A DNA stretch of 64,000 nt from Lolium rigidum (GCF_022539505.1 NC_061514.1:330753090-330817089), one strand, 5' to 3'; shown: positions 37,310 through 47,532, numbered from the stretch's first letter. Notes: generated by a model not told the origin, from the sequence alone. Numbers and translations are program-made.

Positions 37310-37545
37310 CGGATCTAGCCGTGCGTGCGGCGGCGTGCGGCGCAGATCTAACCGTGCGTGCGGCGGCGTGCGGCGGCGCGGATCTAACCGTGCGTGCGGC
37401 GGCGCGGATCTAACCGTGCGTGCGGCGGCGTGCGGCGGCGCGGATCTAACCGTGCGTGCGGCGGCGTGCGGCGGCGCGGATCTAACCGTGCGTGCGGCGG
37501 CGTGCATCTAACCGTGCGTGCGCCGTGGATCTAAGAGTGCCGGTG
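37310..37545. repeat. GC-rich minisatellite (GGATCTAACCGTGCGTGCGGCGG)
   Basis: Around seven imperfect units of about 22-36 bp containing GATCTAACCGTGCGTGC and variable GCGGC stretches. Open frames across it on both strands are composition artefacts. Confidence 0.9.
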
Positions 37546-38411
37546 AGGATCTAACCGTCGGAAATAGTTGAAATGTCTCTCTCTGTCTCACTTTCGATTC
37601 TATTCTCAGATCCGTTGAATGATGAAGAACACCAAGACGGCGGCCGTGCCGGCGGTGGTCATCGATGCCACGAACATTGAAGCCATCGCCTACAACATCG
37701 CTTCGACGGCGCGAGACCCGGCCTTCAATGTCGGAGCCTGTTGATGTCTCACTTCCGGTGCCGAGAGTGCGAATCGATGCCAAGACGATTGAAGCCATCG
37801 TCTACAACCGCGGCTGCAAAGCCGCCGATCCAGCCCTCCGCGGATCCGTCGGCCGATGAAGAACACCAAGACAGCGGCGGTTCCGACACTCGGTCATCGA
37901 TGCCACGAACATTGAAGCCATCGCCGATAACATCGCTTCAACGTTTGATGGCGCGGATGACCACCCCTCAGCCGCCCGTCGTCCCGGCCTTTCTTGCCCA
38001 TCGCTGCGCGACCGTGTTCGACGCCGCAAATTGGGATAAATTATTATAAATTTGTATTTTTCAATTTCCAAATGGGATAAAATTGTTCGAACTACTACCT
38101 CCGTCTCAAAAAAAGCTTCTTCACGTTCTTGATGTGTCCATGTACATCCGTATGTATGATTTGAATTCTATCCCAACTTGATTGGGAAGATATTGATATG
38201 TATTTGATCCGGAGGCTGGTACATGCTTTCACTTTTGGGATCCCTTGCTAAAATTATCGTGCACATTACTTAGCACAAGTAGGAAATTGTACACCGAAAT
38301 ACAGTGCTTAGAGCCACAACAAAATACGGTGGTTAGAGCCATCTACTGAATAACAATTCTATACTAAATCGTCTACCAGAACCACATAAGCGCTAGGACG
38401 AGGGATGACAC

Positions 38412-38911
38412 CTAATAAAACTGCACTGAGATGAATCTACTTTTCTCCTCTCCCATCACTTTTAGTTCATGTTCTAGATTTTCTACCACTTGATCAAATA
38501 CGGCAAGATCTGTCTCAACTCTCAACTTCTCCTTGCGAATAAGCTCCGAATTCTTCTTTTCTTCATCCACAATACGCTTCGGCTCGAATATCATCAGGTT
38601 TTTACGGGCCAATTCATCACCTAAATTGGCCACCTTCTCCTCCAAATCCATCCTCCGGCTACACCACTGGGTTGATTCATCTTGGTATGCAATGTACCAT
38701 GGATCATCGGCTTGCACAGCTAATCGTAACAATAATGGAAAAAAGAACAACTGAAATCACCCCAACAGGCCATGGCGGAACTTCAAATTCAACGGTAGTA
38801 CAGAGAGCTGAAGCTATATACCTGCACTTTCGACGAGGTAGGAGAAGTAGAACGTGGCCACGACATGATCGAATCCCCACCCTCGCCGGTGTACCCGCTA
38901 CGACGAGACAT
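38412..38911 (-). CDS. MULE-borne two-exon gene, coiled-coil protein of unknown function
   Basis: Exon 1 runs 38911-38822 (start MSRRSGYTGEGG, Ser/Pro-rich) and ends at donor CAG/GTATATAG. Exon 2 starts at 38750 after acceptor GATTTCAG and ends at 38412. Joined in phase 0 they give about 142 residues. The second half is a charged heptad-like coiled coil (MDLEEKVANLGDELARKN, then ENLEHELKVMGEEK). The intron is short (71 bp). The gene is antisense to the transposase and lies between minisatellites. I do not recognise a function. It could be a second MULE gene, or a shortened capture of a host gene; the hydrophobic start of exon 2 may be retained intron. Confidence 0.5.
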
Positions 38912-39339
38912 TGAGGACTATTTCGTACCTGCAAACTCCAATAAATTACGGGAACCGAATCGATTAGGGGGCGGGGGAGGCAGAAGCGGAGGTCTACCAA
39001 TTGGTGCGCGGAACAAATCCCGGTCGTCGTGGGCGGCGGATGCGCTTGCGGCGGACTTTCCTACGGTGGGTACAATGCGTGCGGACGAAACAAGTCGCTG
39101 GAGCCGTGGTTGACGTGCGGCGCCGCGGTTCGTCCGACGCCGCCGGGGGACAGAGCCGGCGGCGCGACGAGGCGCCGGCGCGCCGCCGGCGATGGCTGCT
39201 CCGTCCGACGGTGGGGAACGAGCTGCCAGCGGTTCTCCGGTCTAGCTTAAGAATAATTAATTAGCGAACTTGTTGCTTCTCTCTATGATATTCTCTAAAG
39301 ACATATATCAGAGCGGCAAGATATGATTTTTTCTCTCTA

Positions 39340-39810
39340 AATAAATAGACGACCCCACTGGTCATTAGCTGCGGCAGCCCACGGAGCGGCAATATATGAG
39401 TTTCTCTAAATAAATAGACGACCCCACTGGTCATTGGTGCGGCAGCCCACGGAGCGGCAATATATGTCTTTTCTGAAAAATAGACGACCCCACTTGGTCA
39501 TTGGCTGCGGAGGCCCCACGGAAGCGGCAATATATGAGTTTCTCTAAATAAATAGACGACCCCACTTGGTCATTGGCTGCGGCAGCCCACGGAAGCGGCA
39601 ATATATGTCTTTTCTCGAAAAATAGACGACCCCATCGGTCATTGGCTGCGGAGGCCCCACGGAGCGGCAATATATGAGTTTCCCTAAATAAATAGATGAC
39701 CCCCCTTGGTCATTGGCTGCGGCAGCCCACGGAGCGGCAATATATGTCTTTTCTTGAAAAATATACGACCCCACTTGGTCATTGGCTGCGGCAGCCCTAT
39801 AGAGCGGCCC
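39340..39810. repeat. Minisatellite of alternating about 60-90 bp units near the MULE right end
   Basis: Five to six copies of GCGGCAATATATG(AGTTTCTC or TCTTTTCT)...ATAGACGACCCCACTTGGTCATTGGCTGCGG-like units; two unit types alternate. Frames across it look open, but the repeats explain them. Confidence 0.9.
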
Positions 39811-40096
39811 CATTTGTCATTGGCAGCACCGCGTATAAAATCATGAAATAAAACGGCCCACACGTCGGCGATAGATGGATGGCTGCTCCGACGTGTCTCC
39901 CGACCCTACCCGTCGGCACGAGACGGTCGGGGAGGAGCTGCCCTGTGCGGCCCCACCCGGTCGGACTAACGGTCAAGGCCTGCGACACGACGGCTACCGG
40001 CCGTTCCGGCACTTGTGCGTGTTTCAAACTAGAGGAGGGAAAAGCGAGGAAAAACTAAGGGAGCTGGGAAAGCTGAGTACAACTAACGAACCGGGG

Positions 40097-40196
40097 NNNN
40101 NNNNNNNNNNNNNNNNNNNNNNNNNNNNNNNNNNNNNNNNNNNNNNNNNNNNNNNNNNNNNNNNNNNNNNNNNNNNNNNNNNNNNNNNNNNNNNNN
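40097..40196. other. Assembly gap, 100 N
   Basis: Exactly 100 N, a conventional placeholder for a gap of unknown length. It removes the outer end of the MULE and the first about 15 bp of the next LTR. Confidence 0.99.
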
Positions 40197-41346
40197 GACC
40201 GAGTCAGAGGTGGGCCGCGATCAAGATGGACTTGAAGAATATACATGGAAGAAATACGTGAATCGGCCTTTTATACCAAGTTGGGCTTAATTGCCCGTGT
40301 ATCTGTAACATATTAGATCGCATCTTAGTTTAGAAGTTAGAATCTTACTCGTGCACGGTTTGGTGCACGCCCCACATTAGAAAGTCCGCTGGACTATAAA
40401 TATGTATCTAGGGTTTATGGAATAAACAACCAACGTTCAACCACAAACAAATCTCGGCGCATCGCCAACTCCTTCGTCTCGAGGGTTTCTACCCAGTAAG
40501 CACCATGCTGCCTAGATCGCATCTTGCGATCTAGGCAGCACAAGCCTGCCCACGTTGTTCATGCGTTGCTCGTACTGAAGCCTTTTTGATGGCGAGCAAC
40601 GTAGTTATCTTAGATGTGTTAGGGTTAGCATTGTTCTTCGAATTACATGCTTTCGTTATGCGACCCTTGCACATCTAGCCGCCCTTACACCTATCTTAGG
40701 TGTAGGGGCGGCACCCCGCTTGATCATAGTGTAGTAGATCTGGTCCGTTACGATTGCTCCTTGTTTCATCAAGGATTAGTTTAACATCCGCAATAGTTAG
40801 GCCTTACAAAGGGTTGGAGGATCCAGCGGCGTGTAGGGTGGCGTTTGCTAGCCCTAGAAAGGATGTTCCGGGGATCAACCTCGTGTTGGTTTTTAGGCCC
40901 TGTCTAGGATCGGCTTACGGTCACCGTGCGCGAGCGCGAGGCCCAATCGTGAGTAGGATGATCCGATTATGCGGTGAAAACCCTAAATCGTCGTAGATCT
41001 CATTAGCTTCATCTTGATCAAGCGGGACCACCATATATTCGGAGACCTCGTCCGGATCATGGGTGGATCGGCTCTTTGAGCCGATTCACAGGATAACCTC
41101 GAGAGCCGATCGAGGCTCGTATTTAATGTTTACGTGTATGCCATGCGAGGAAACTAAGCGAGGCATCATCCACACCTTCCCGACCAGGTATAGGTCGGGT
41201 GGCACGCCCTTGTGATAAGCATCGGACGTGCGACCGGGAGGCTTTGCGGGCCGTCGCTCCGAGGGACCGGGGCCAGCCGCAGCCCTAGTTGTTCCCGGCT
41301 CTACCGTGTTGACCGTCTCTGCCCGCCGGGGGTTTCGACGTCAACA
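40197..41346 (+). repeat. 5' LTR of the gag-only Gypsy (left, start in gap)
   Basis: Matches the right LTR from its base 16 on. A TATA box TATAAATA lies at 40395-40402. The transcribed leader downstream contains three strong hairpins (40506-40540, 40564-40601, 40678-40712). A fourth, ATCGGCTC-TTT-GAGCCGAT, lies at 41067-41085. Confidence 0.9.
40395..40402 (+). promoter_or_regulatory. TATA box of the gag-only Gypsy LTR
   Basis: TATAAATA in the left LTR, repeated in the right LTR at 45593-45600. The start of the element RNA is expected about 25-35 bp downstream, which would place the hairpin cluster in the R/U5 leader. Confidence 0.65.
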
Positions 41347-41408
41347 CATTCTCGGCACGCCCGGTGGGACAACCTTCGACATCCACCACATCGCCATCTA
41401 CATCCGAG

Positions 41409-43477
41409 ATGGCGGAAGGCACTCCGGTCAAGTACGAGGATCCGCCCGATGAGCTCAAGAAGAAGCATGACGAAATCAAGGCGGTCCTCGAAGCCGAACT
41501 CATCGGCTCTTTCCACCGAACCCGCTCCCATGGCGTCAGGTGGAAGGGTTTCACACCTGAAGGCGCAATCGATGGAGTGGATCTGTCCGCCCCGTCAGAA
41601 GAACGCACCAGGTCGCTGCGGCGGGAGATCAATTACATGGTGGCTCATTCGCTGCACCGCCACTCTGAGAGCCTGGTGAACACTTTGACGAGTTGTGCGT
41701 GAGGTTCTTCGCACAGTCCCTCACAGGATCGGCTTTCGGGTGGTACACATCGCTGCCACCGAACTCCATCCGGACTTGGAAGCAGTTGGAAGAGCAGTTC
41801 CATGAGCAGTATCACTCAGAGGCTTCCGATGTTGGTATTGCCGATCTAGCGCAAGTACGACAGAAGCGCGGGGAAACAGTGTCAGAATACGTCCAGCGCT
41901 TCAAGACCATTAGGAACCGATGCTTTTCGGCTCATATAAGTGAAAAAGAAGCAGTCGAGTTGGCGGTGGTGGGTCTCTCATCATCGATTAAGGACGTGAC
42001 CTCCCAAGCAGACTACCCTTCATTGGCGTACATGGTGCAGAAGCTGTCAGCATATGAGCAGCGCCACCCAGATGTTTACCAGGACAAATTCAAGCATGCG
42101 GTGACCCTGGTTGAGGCAGACGAGGATGAAGGTGCTGCGGGAGATCGAGAGGTAGCAGTGGCTGAATGGACTCGAGCGACGGGCCCCGTGACCTGCAAAT
42201 GGGTGAAGCCACAAGGCCCTCCAAAAGGGTTCGACTTCGACGTGACCAAGACCGAGCGGATTTTTGATCTCTTACTCACGGAGAAGCATATAAAGGTACC
42301 CGAAGGCCACAAGATCCCCACGGTGCAAGAGCTGAACGGAAAGCCATACCGCAAGTGGCATAACACGTTCACCCACACCACCAACGACTGCAGGGTGTGG
42401 CGGCAGCAGATCCAAATGGCGATAGAAAACGGACGGTTGATTTTCAACCAATACGCCATGAAGGTCGACACACACCCCTTCCCCGCCGTAAACATGGTGG
42501 AGTATACTTACCATGGAGGGTGCCAGCCGGATTTCTCGTGCAAAATCAATATGGTAGATCTTGGACACCACGGCGGCAAGGATGGAGATGAGGGCAGCTG
42601 CTCTCATAGCAAAGATACGAGAGGAAGCCGCTCCACGCGATCGGCTCCGCCAAGATGGCAAGCGCTACGTAACAGAGGGAGAAGTGAAGAACATAAGATA
42701 TCAGCGACCTCTCTCTGATCACCTCCTCAACAAGTATGTGAGTCAGTACGACCAACGTCGACGGTCCAGCGATGATGATGAAAGAGATCGTCTAGCTAGA
42801 GAAGCCAGAAGACATCGTCGGCATAATCGCGATGAGGAGGAGCACGAGTGTTGTGCCAAGGAAAAGGCAAGGGAGCAAGACGACGAGGACAGGCACTGGG
42901 ATTGTCCCTTCTTCAGGCACTGCTGGGATTCAGGAATGAGCCGATTGCCAACAATCGACAATTGCCCAGAATGCAACCGGAAGAAGAAGGAGGCAGCCAA
43001 CGTGTCCGTGTTCGAGCGCTTAGGGCCTCTCCCGCCACAGAGCAAACGAGCTGAGTCCCCTCGGTTGAAAGATCTCGAAGATTCAGAAGACGAGGGAGAA
43101 GAAGAAGACAGGTATCACCGGCCAAGGTGGTGCCCTGATGGACTTGGCCGTTCCCGAAACGCAGGGTTCAGCGATTGCGCGGCCCGGAGGAAGCCGAGAG
43201 GTTATACTTGCATACATTGAGGAAGGCTAGGCCTGATCCGGCCGCGAAGGTTCGGCGAACCCTGGATGAAGAGGGTCGTCCACGGAAAATGGAGTGGCGC
43301 CCCAAGCAAAGGAAAGCCGATGATGAAACATCGGCTGGCACAAACATGGTGCTCGTTCTTCCGACGAAGCTTAGTGCTCCACGATTGTATGATGCACTCA
43401 CGGTGGACGACAGCAAGCGCACCAACATGATAAAGTCAGAGATCGGGCTGGTTTTATCTATCGGCCTGAACGAGTAG
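41409..43477 (+). pseudogene. Gag of the non-autonomous Gypsy (frameshifted, internally deleted)
   Basis: N-terminal part 41409-41695 (MAEGTPVKYEDPPDELKK) stops just before the capsid part 41693-42575 (RFFAQSLTGSAFGWYTSLPP, TWKQLEEQFHEQYH, SEYVQRFKTIRNRC), in which the junction looks like an internal deletion. A frame change near 42560 leads to 42561-43220 (YQRPLSDHLLNKYVSQYDQR, then a Cys/His cluster CPFFRHCWDSGM...CPEC). A last frame, 43175-43477, ends in a stop. Gag would package the element RNA in virus-like particles. The frame breaks suggest that this copy does not make full gag. Confidence 0.75.
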
Positions 43478-45377
43478 CAAGAGCACGTCAATAAGCAAAC
43501 GTGGCGAGGCTGATCCTTGTGATCGGTCCCAAAAGATTTATGAAGGGACATCACAAAACCTTCACCAAGCAAGCAACGTGGAGGCCGATTCCAACAATCG
43601 GCCAAAAATTATCCTCACCATCCATTTTGCACTGGGTTCAACATGTTATCCAACGAGCCGATACCATCAATTCTCTTGACGAGAATCGGCTCGGGGGCAC
43701 CCAGTGGATAAAACACGAGGATATGCAATGGAAGCGTCTCATCCTTTGGTGATGGGTATTGAAGTATGGGGGCCGATGCACAAGTCGGCCGTAAAAATTC
43801 TGAAAATTCGAAGATTTTTAAGCACGGCCGATGCGACGGACATCGACTTAAGGATATAAAAGCCGATGCATGGCGATCGACTCAAGAGGAATAAGCTGTC
43901 ACGATCGGAGGGTCAATGGAGCACGTAGGGAGATTTTAATGGAAGAACTCCTCAATGGAGTAGTTTAAGGGCTCGGATCCTCTCTTCAAGAGCCATGCCA
44001 AGAGCAGCTCGGACGTGCGGATCGGGTCAAGGATGGATTGCCTCGGATCCACCGAAGGAAGGGAGCCGATCTAATCAAGAAGGCGCAAGGAGTAGACCGA
44101 AGCTCGGGGGCAGCTCACCCCGAAGGTTCTCCGCTCCGGGAGCCGATTTTGTTGGAATCGGCTGGCTCTGCATTGTGGCGTGAGGTCAATGGCGACCTGA
44201 TTGGCTATTTCGTCTACCTTTCTCGCCTTGACTAAGGCTCGGAGGGCCACTAACTTGGGAGGTGCTCTATTTTTGAGAGCCGATTGGAGTTACCTCGGTA
44301 CATCCATCGCATCATGATCTTCTCAGGGAGGAACTGGGAAGGAAAAGCCGTCGTCTGGTACGAGGTTTGGACCGTGCTGGTGCTGCAAGAAAAGGAAGAG
44401 ACTGGTTTCTCAAATTAGCCGATGAACAATCATCGGCTGCGGGACTGCAAAACGCCACGGTCAAGAGAAACAATAATAGTCCGATTCGTTACTATCGGAC
44501 TTGGTGTGGCAAGCGGGAGGATGGAAATTGGATTAATGAAAGGAGAAATTGGAAGAACAATTCTCATTAATTCAAAGGAGCGGCTTTACAAGAAGAGCCG
44601 ATGGCTCTCAAAAGAGGGATCTGGTGCCTAGTGCACTCGCTATCGCTAGTCCTACCCTACTAGTCGTCGCTGTCCTCATCATCGCCGTCGTCGAGGTCGT
44701 CGGCGGCTGCTCCCGGAAGCTCCTCGCCGGCTGCCGCCCCGGCCGTCGGCTGGAGCTTCCTCCTCCTCCTCGTCATCATCATCATCCTCGCTATCCGCCC
44801 GGCTGCGGAAGCGCTTCGTTGGAGGATACCCGGCGGAGGAGGAGGAATCATCTCCTCCTCCTCATCTTCTTCTTCCTCGTCGTCATCGTCGTCCTCGCTC
44901 GTCCGCCCACATGCGGGAGCGCTTCTTCGGCGGAAGCCCGGCGGAGGGGAGGCCTTGGTCCTCTCCGCTTCTCCTCCTTTCTTCTCCTTGTCGGAGGAGA
45001 TGGGGTTCGCCCGGAGCGGGGATCGTCCTCTTCCTTGTTCTTCGGCGACGGTTGGAGAGAGAGGCCCGAAGCGGAGGAGGAAGAGGAAGACATGGCTGCA
45101 GGGGAGAAGGGTTTTTTGGTTTGGTGAACGAGAGCGAGCAAGGGGATGGAGCGGTGAACCGTTTGGCAAAGATAAATAAAGAGAGTGAAGTGGAGATTTA
45201 ATGCCATGACGGTTCTCGAGGGTGTGATGCTGAAATTGTCAATTCATACGAGAGAAGCCCGGGAGGCGAGGCGTAATGATGGAAGATTCTGCGGCGGTTC
45301 TGCTCTGCCACGACATGACCCGACGAAAGAAGAGCATAATGATTTTGGAAATGTCATTTCCAAAACCGAGGGGCATG
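43478..45377. other. Non-coding, hairpin-rich 3' region of the gag-only Gypsy
   Basis: No sense-strand coding signal. It contains many GCCGAT and ATCGGC hexamers, often paired as perfect short stems: 43583-43603, 43654-43693, 43771-43790, 44141-44163, 44417-44438 and 44478-44501. It probably replaces the pol region of an autonomous relative. Confidence 0.7.
44660..45169 (-). other. Antisense ORF region in the gag-only Gypsy
   Basis: Two overlapping minus-strand frames. One starts at ATG 45093 after a leader with CCTGCAGCC and reads MSSSSSSASGLSLQPSPK, then a basic stretch. The other (45169-44660) carries an acidic Asp/Glu run and ends DDEDSDD. A TTTATTTA lies about 85 bp upstream (45175-45182, minus strand). 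The composition resembles a low-complexity nuclear protein split by a frameshift. It could be chance in GC/GA-rich DNA. Confidence 0.35.
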
Positions 45378-46543
45378 TGTTATCACCAGAATTTGACCGA
45401 GTCAGAGGTGGGCCGCGATCAAGATGGACTTGAAGAATATACGTGGAAGAAATACGTGAATCGGCCTTTTATACCAAGTTGGGCTTAATTGCCCGTGTAT
45501 CTGTAACATATTAGATCGCATCTTAGTTTAGAAGTTAGAATCTTACTCGTGCACGGTTTGGTGCACGCCCCACATTAGAAAGTCCGCTGGACTATAAATA
45601 TGTATCTAGGGTTTATGGAATAAACAACCAACGTTCAACCACAAACAAATCTCGGCGCATCGCCAACTCCTTCGTCTCGAGGGTTTCTACCGGTAAGCAC
45701 CATGCTGCCTAGATCGCATCTTGCGATCTAGGCAGCACAAGCCTGCCCACGTTGTTCATGCGTTGCTCGTATCGAAGCCTTTTTGATGGCGAGCAACGTA
45801 GTTATCTTAGATGTGTTAGGGTTAGCATTGTTCTTCGAATTACATGCTTTCGTTATGCGACCCTTGCACATCTAGCCGCCCTTACACCTATCTTAGGTGT
45901 AGGGGCGGCACCCCGCTTGATCATAGTGTAGTAGATCTGGTCCGTTACGATTGCTCCTTGTTTCATCAAGGATTAGTTTAACATCCGCAATAGTTAGGCC
46001 TTACAAAGGGTTGGAGGATCCAGCGGCGTGTAGGGTGGCGTTTGCTAGCCCTAGAAAGGATGTTCCGGGGATCAACCTCGTGTTGGTTTTCAGGCCCTGT
46101 CTAGGATCGGCTTACGGTCACCGTGCGCGGGCGCGAGGCCCAATCGTGAGTAGGATGATCCGATTATGCGGTGAAAACCCTAAATCGTCGTAGATCTCAT
46201 TAGCTTCATCTTGATCAAGCAGGACCACCATATATTCGGACACCTTGTCCGGATCATGGGTGGATCGGCTCTTTGAGCCGATTCACGGGATAACTCGAGA
46301 GCCGATCGAGGCTCGTATTTAATGTTTACGTGTATGCCATGCGAGAAACTAAGCGAGGCATCATCCACACCTTCCCGACCGGGTATAGGTCGGGTGGCAC
46401 GCCCTTGTGATAAGCATCGGACGTGCGACCAGGAGGCTTTGCGGGCCGTCGCTCTGAGGGACTGGGGCCAGCCGCAGCCCTAGTTGTTCCCGGCTCTACC
46501 GTGTTGATCGTCTCTGCCCGCCAGGGGGTTTCTGACGTCAACA
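45378..46543 (+). repeat. 3' LTR of the gag-only Gypsy (right)
   Basis: 1166 bp from TGTTATC to CAACA. TATA box at 45593-45600. All the hairpins of the left LTR are kept, for example at 45703-45737 and 46264-46282. The sequence after it is Athila pol on the minus strand. Confidence 0.92.
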
Positions 46544-47440
46544 GACCGATACAATAGGACTTTATCTCCAATATTAAACTCTCTTTTGATGATCCTTCTA
46601 TCATGCCATTTTTTAACTTTTTCTTTAAAGAATTTAGCATTTTCATAAGCTTCACTTCTCCATTCATCTAGAGAACTTAATTGTAGCAACCTCTTATCAC
46701 CGGCAAGTTTAGGATCTTTATTTAATTCTCTAACGACTCGATAAGCTTTATGTTCTAGTTCTAAGGGTAAATGACAAGCTTTTCCGTAAACCATTTTATA
46801 AGGTGACATTCCCATGGGGTTTTTATAAGCAGTTCTATAAGCCCATAGTGCGTCTCTCAATTTACTAGTCCAATTCTTTCTAGATTTATTAACAGTCTCC
46901 CAAAATAGATTTAATTTCTCTATTTGATAATTCTACTTGACCACTACTTTGAGGGTGATAAGCAGAAGCAATTCTATGATTAATACCATACCTAGCAAGA
47001 GTCTTTCTAAAACCTCCATGAATAAAATGAGAACCTCCATCGGTCATAATATATCTAGGAACTCCAAATCTAGGAAAAATAATATCTAAAAGCATTTTTA
47101 AAGAGGTCTCACCATCGGCACTTTTTGTAGGTATGGCTTCCACCCATTTAGTAACATAATCAACAGCAACAAGTATATGCGTGTTACCTTCTGAAGAGGG
47201 AAAAGGTCCCATGAAGTCAAATCCCCAACAATCAAACGGTTCAATAACAAGAGTATAATTCATAGGCATTTCATTGCGTACGGAGATATTACCAACCCTT
47301 TGACATTCATCACAAGATAAAATAAACTTCCTTGCATCTTTGAAGAGAGTTGGCCAATAAAAACCTGATTGTAGAACCTTTTGCGCGGTTCTATCTCCGG
47401 CGTGATGTCCTCCATAAGCACTGCCATGACATTTACTCAA
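46544..47440 (-). pseudogene. Athila integrase (C-terminally interrupted)
   Basis: Zinc region KCHGSAYGGHHAGDR and CDECQRVG. The DDE core has FDFMGPF, MTDGGSHF and SGQVELSN. The frame changes near 46890, and 46860-46544 continues as LRDALWAYRTAYKNPMGMS to KREFNIGDKVLLYRS, where the Gypsy LTR begins. The ORF running on into the LTR is a chimera and not a real protein. Confidence 0.85.
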
Positions 47441-47532
47441 TATCTCTTGTTGTTCATATTCGGGAACACACCTTCACATAATACCATCCACTCCTTCTTT
47501 ATATAAGTTTGGGTCATCCCAGAAATAATGCC

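Larger units (their letters stand above)
32585..40096. mobile_element. Mutator-like element (MULE) with long terminal inverted repeats
   Basis: The left end starts GGGATTTCTAG at 32585, breaking the Athila integrase after TTATCAA. About 80 bp (32605-32685) is inverted at 40022-40096, sharing CGTTAGTTGTACTCAG and CTCTAGTTTGAAAC. The outer 15-20 bp of the right end falls into the N gap, so the target duplication cannot be checked. It carries a transposase pseudogene (plus), a two-exon antisense gene (minus), three tandem arrays and a TTTTAGGG run. At about 7.5 kb it is long for a MULE and may be composite, since TIR-like sequence also occurs at 36903-37063. Confidence 0.8.
40197..46543 (+). mobile_element. 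Gag-only non-autonomous Gypsy retrotransposon
   Basis: LTRs at 40197-41346 (first about 15 bp lost in the gap) and 45378-46543, in the same orientation, about 1.5 percent different by eye. The LTR is TGTTATCACC...GTCAACA. Just inside the left LTR is a primer-binding-like TCTCGGCACGCCCGGTGGGA. A purine tract (AAAACCGAGGGGCA) precedes the right LTR. The internal 4.0 kb encodes gag (41409-43477) but no protease, RT, RNase H or integrase, so it depends on a helper. The rest (43478-45377) is non-coding on the sense strand, with many short inverted repeats and an antisense ORF. The right flank is Athila integrase (GACCG next to the LTR), so it is inserted in the Athila element. Confidence 0.88.

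Noticed and set aside
37098..37511. 137-codon ORF of repeated CGGADLTVRAAA units
   Set aside because: Produced entirely by the GC-rich minisatellite; similar open frames exist on the opposite strand.
39431..39813. Minus-strand repeat proteins (LPLPWAAAANDQ)
   Set aside because: Translation of the minisatellite near the MULE end; no start context or conservation signal.
46326..46860. ORF joining integrase C-terminus with Arg/Gly-rich tail
   Set aside because: Chimera across the junction of the Athila element and the Gypsy LTR; the tail is LTR sequence.
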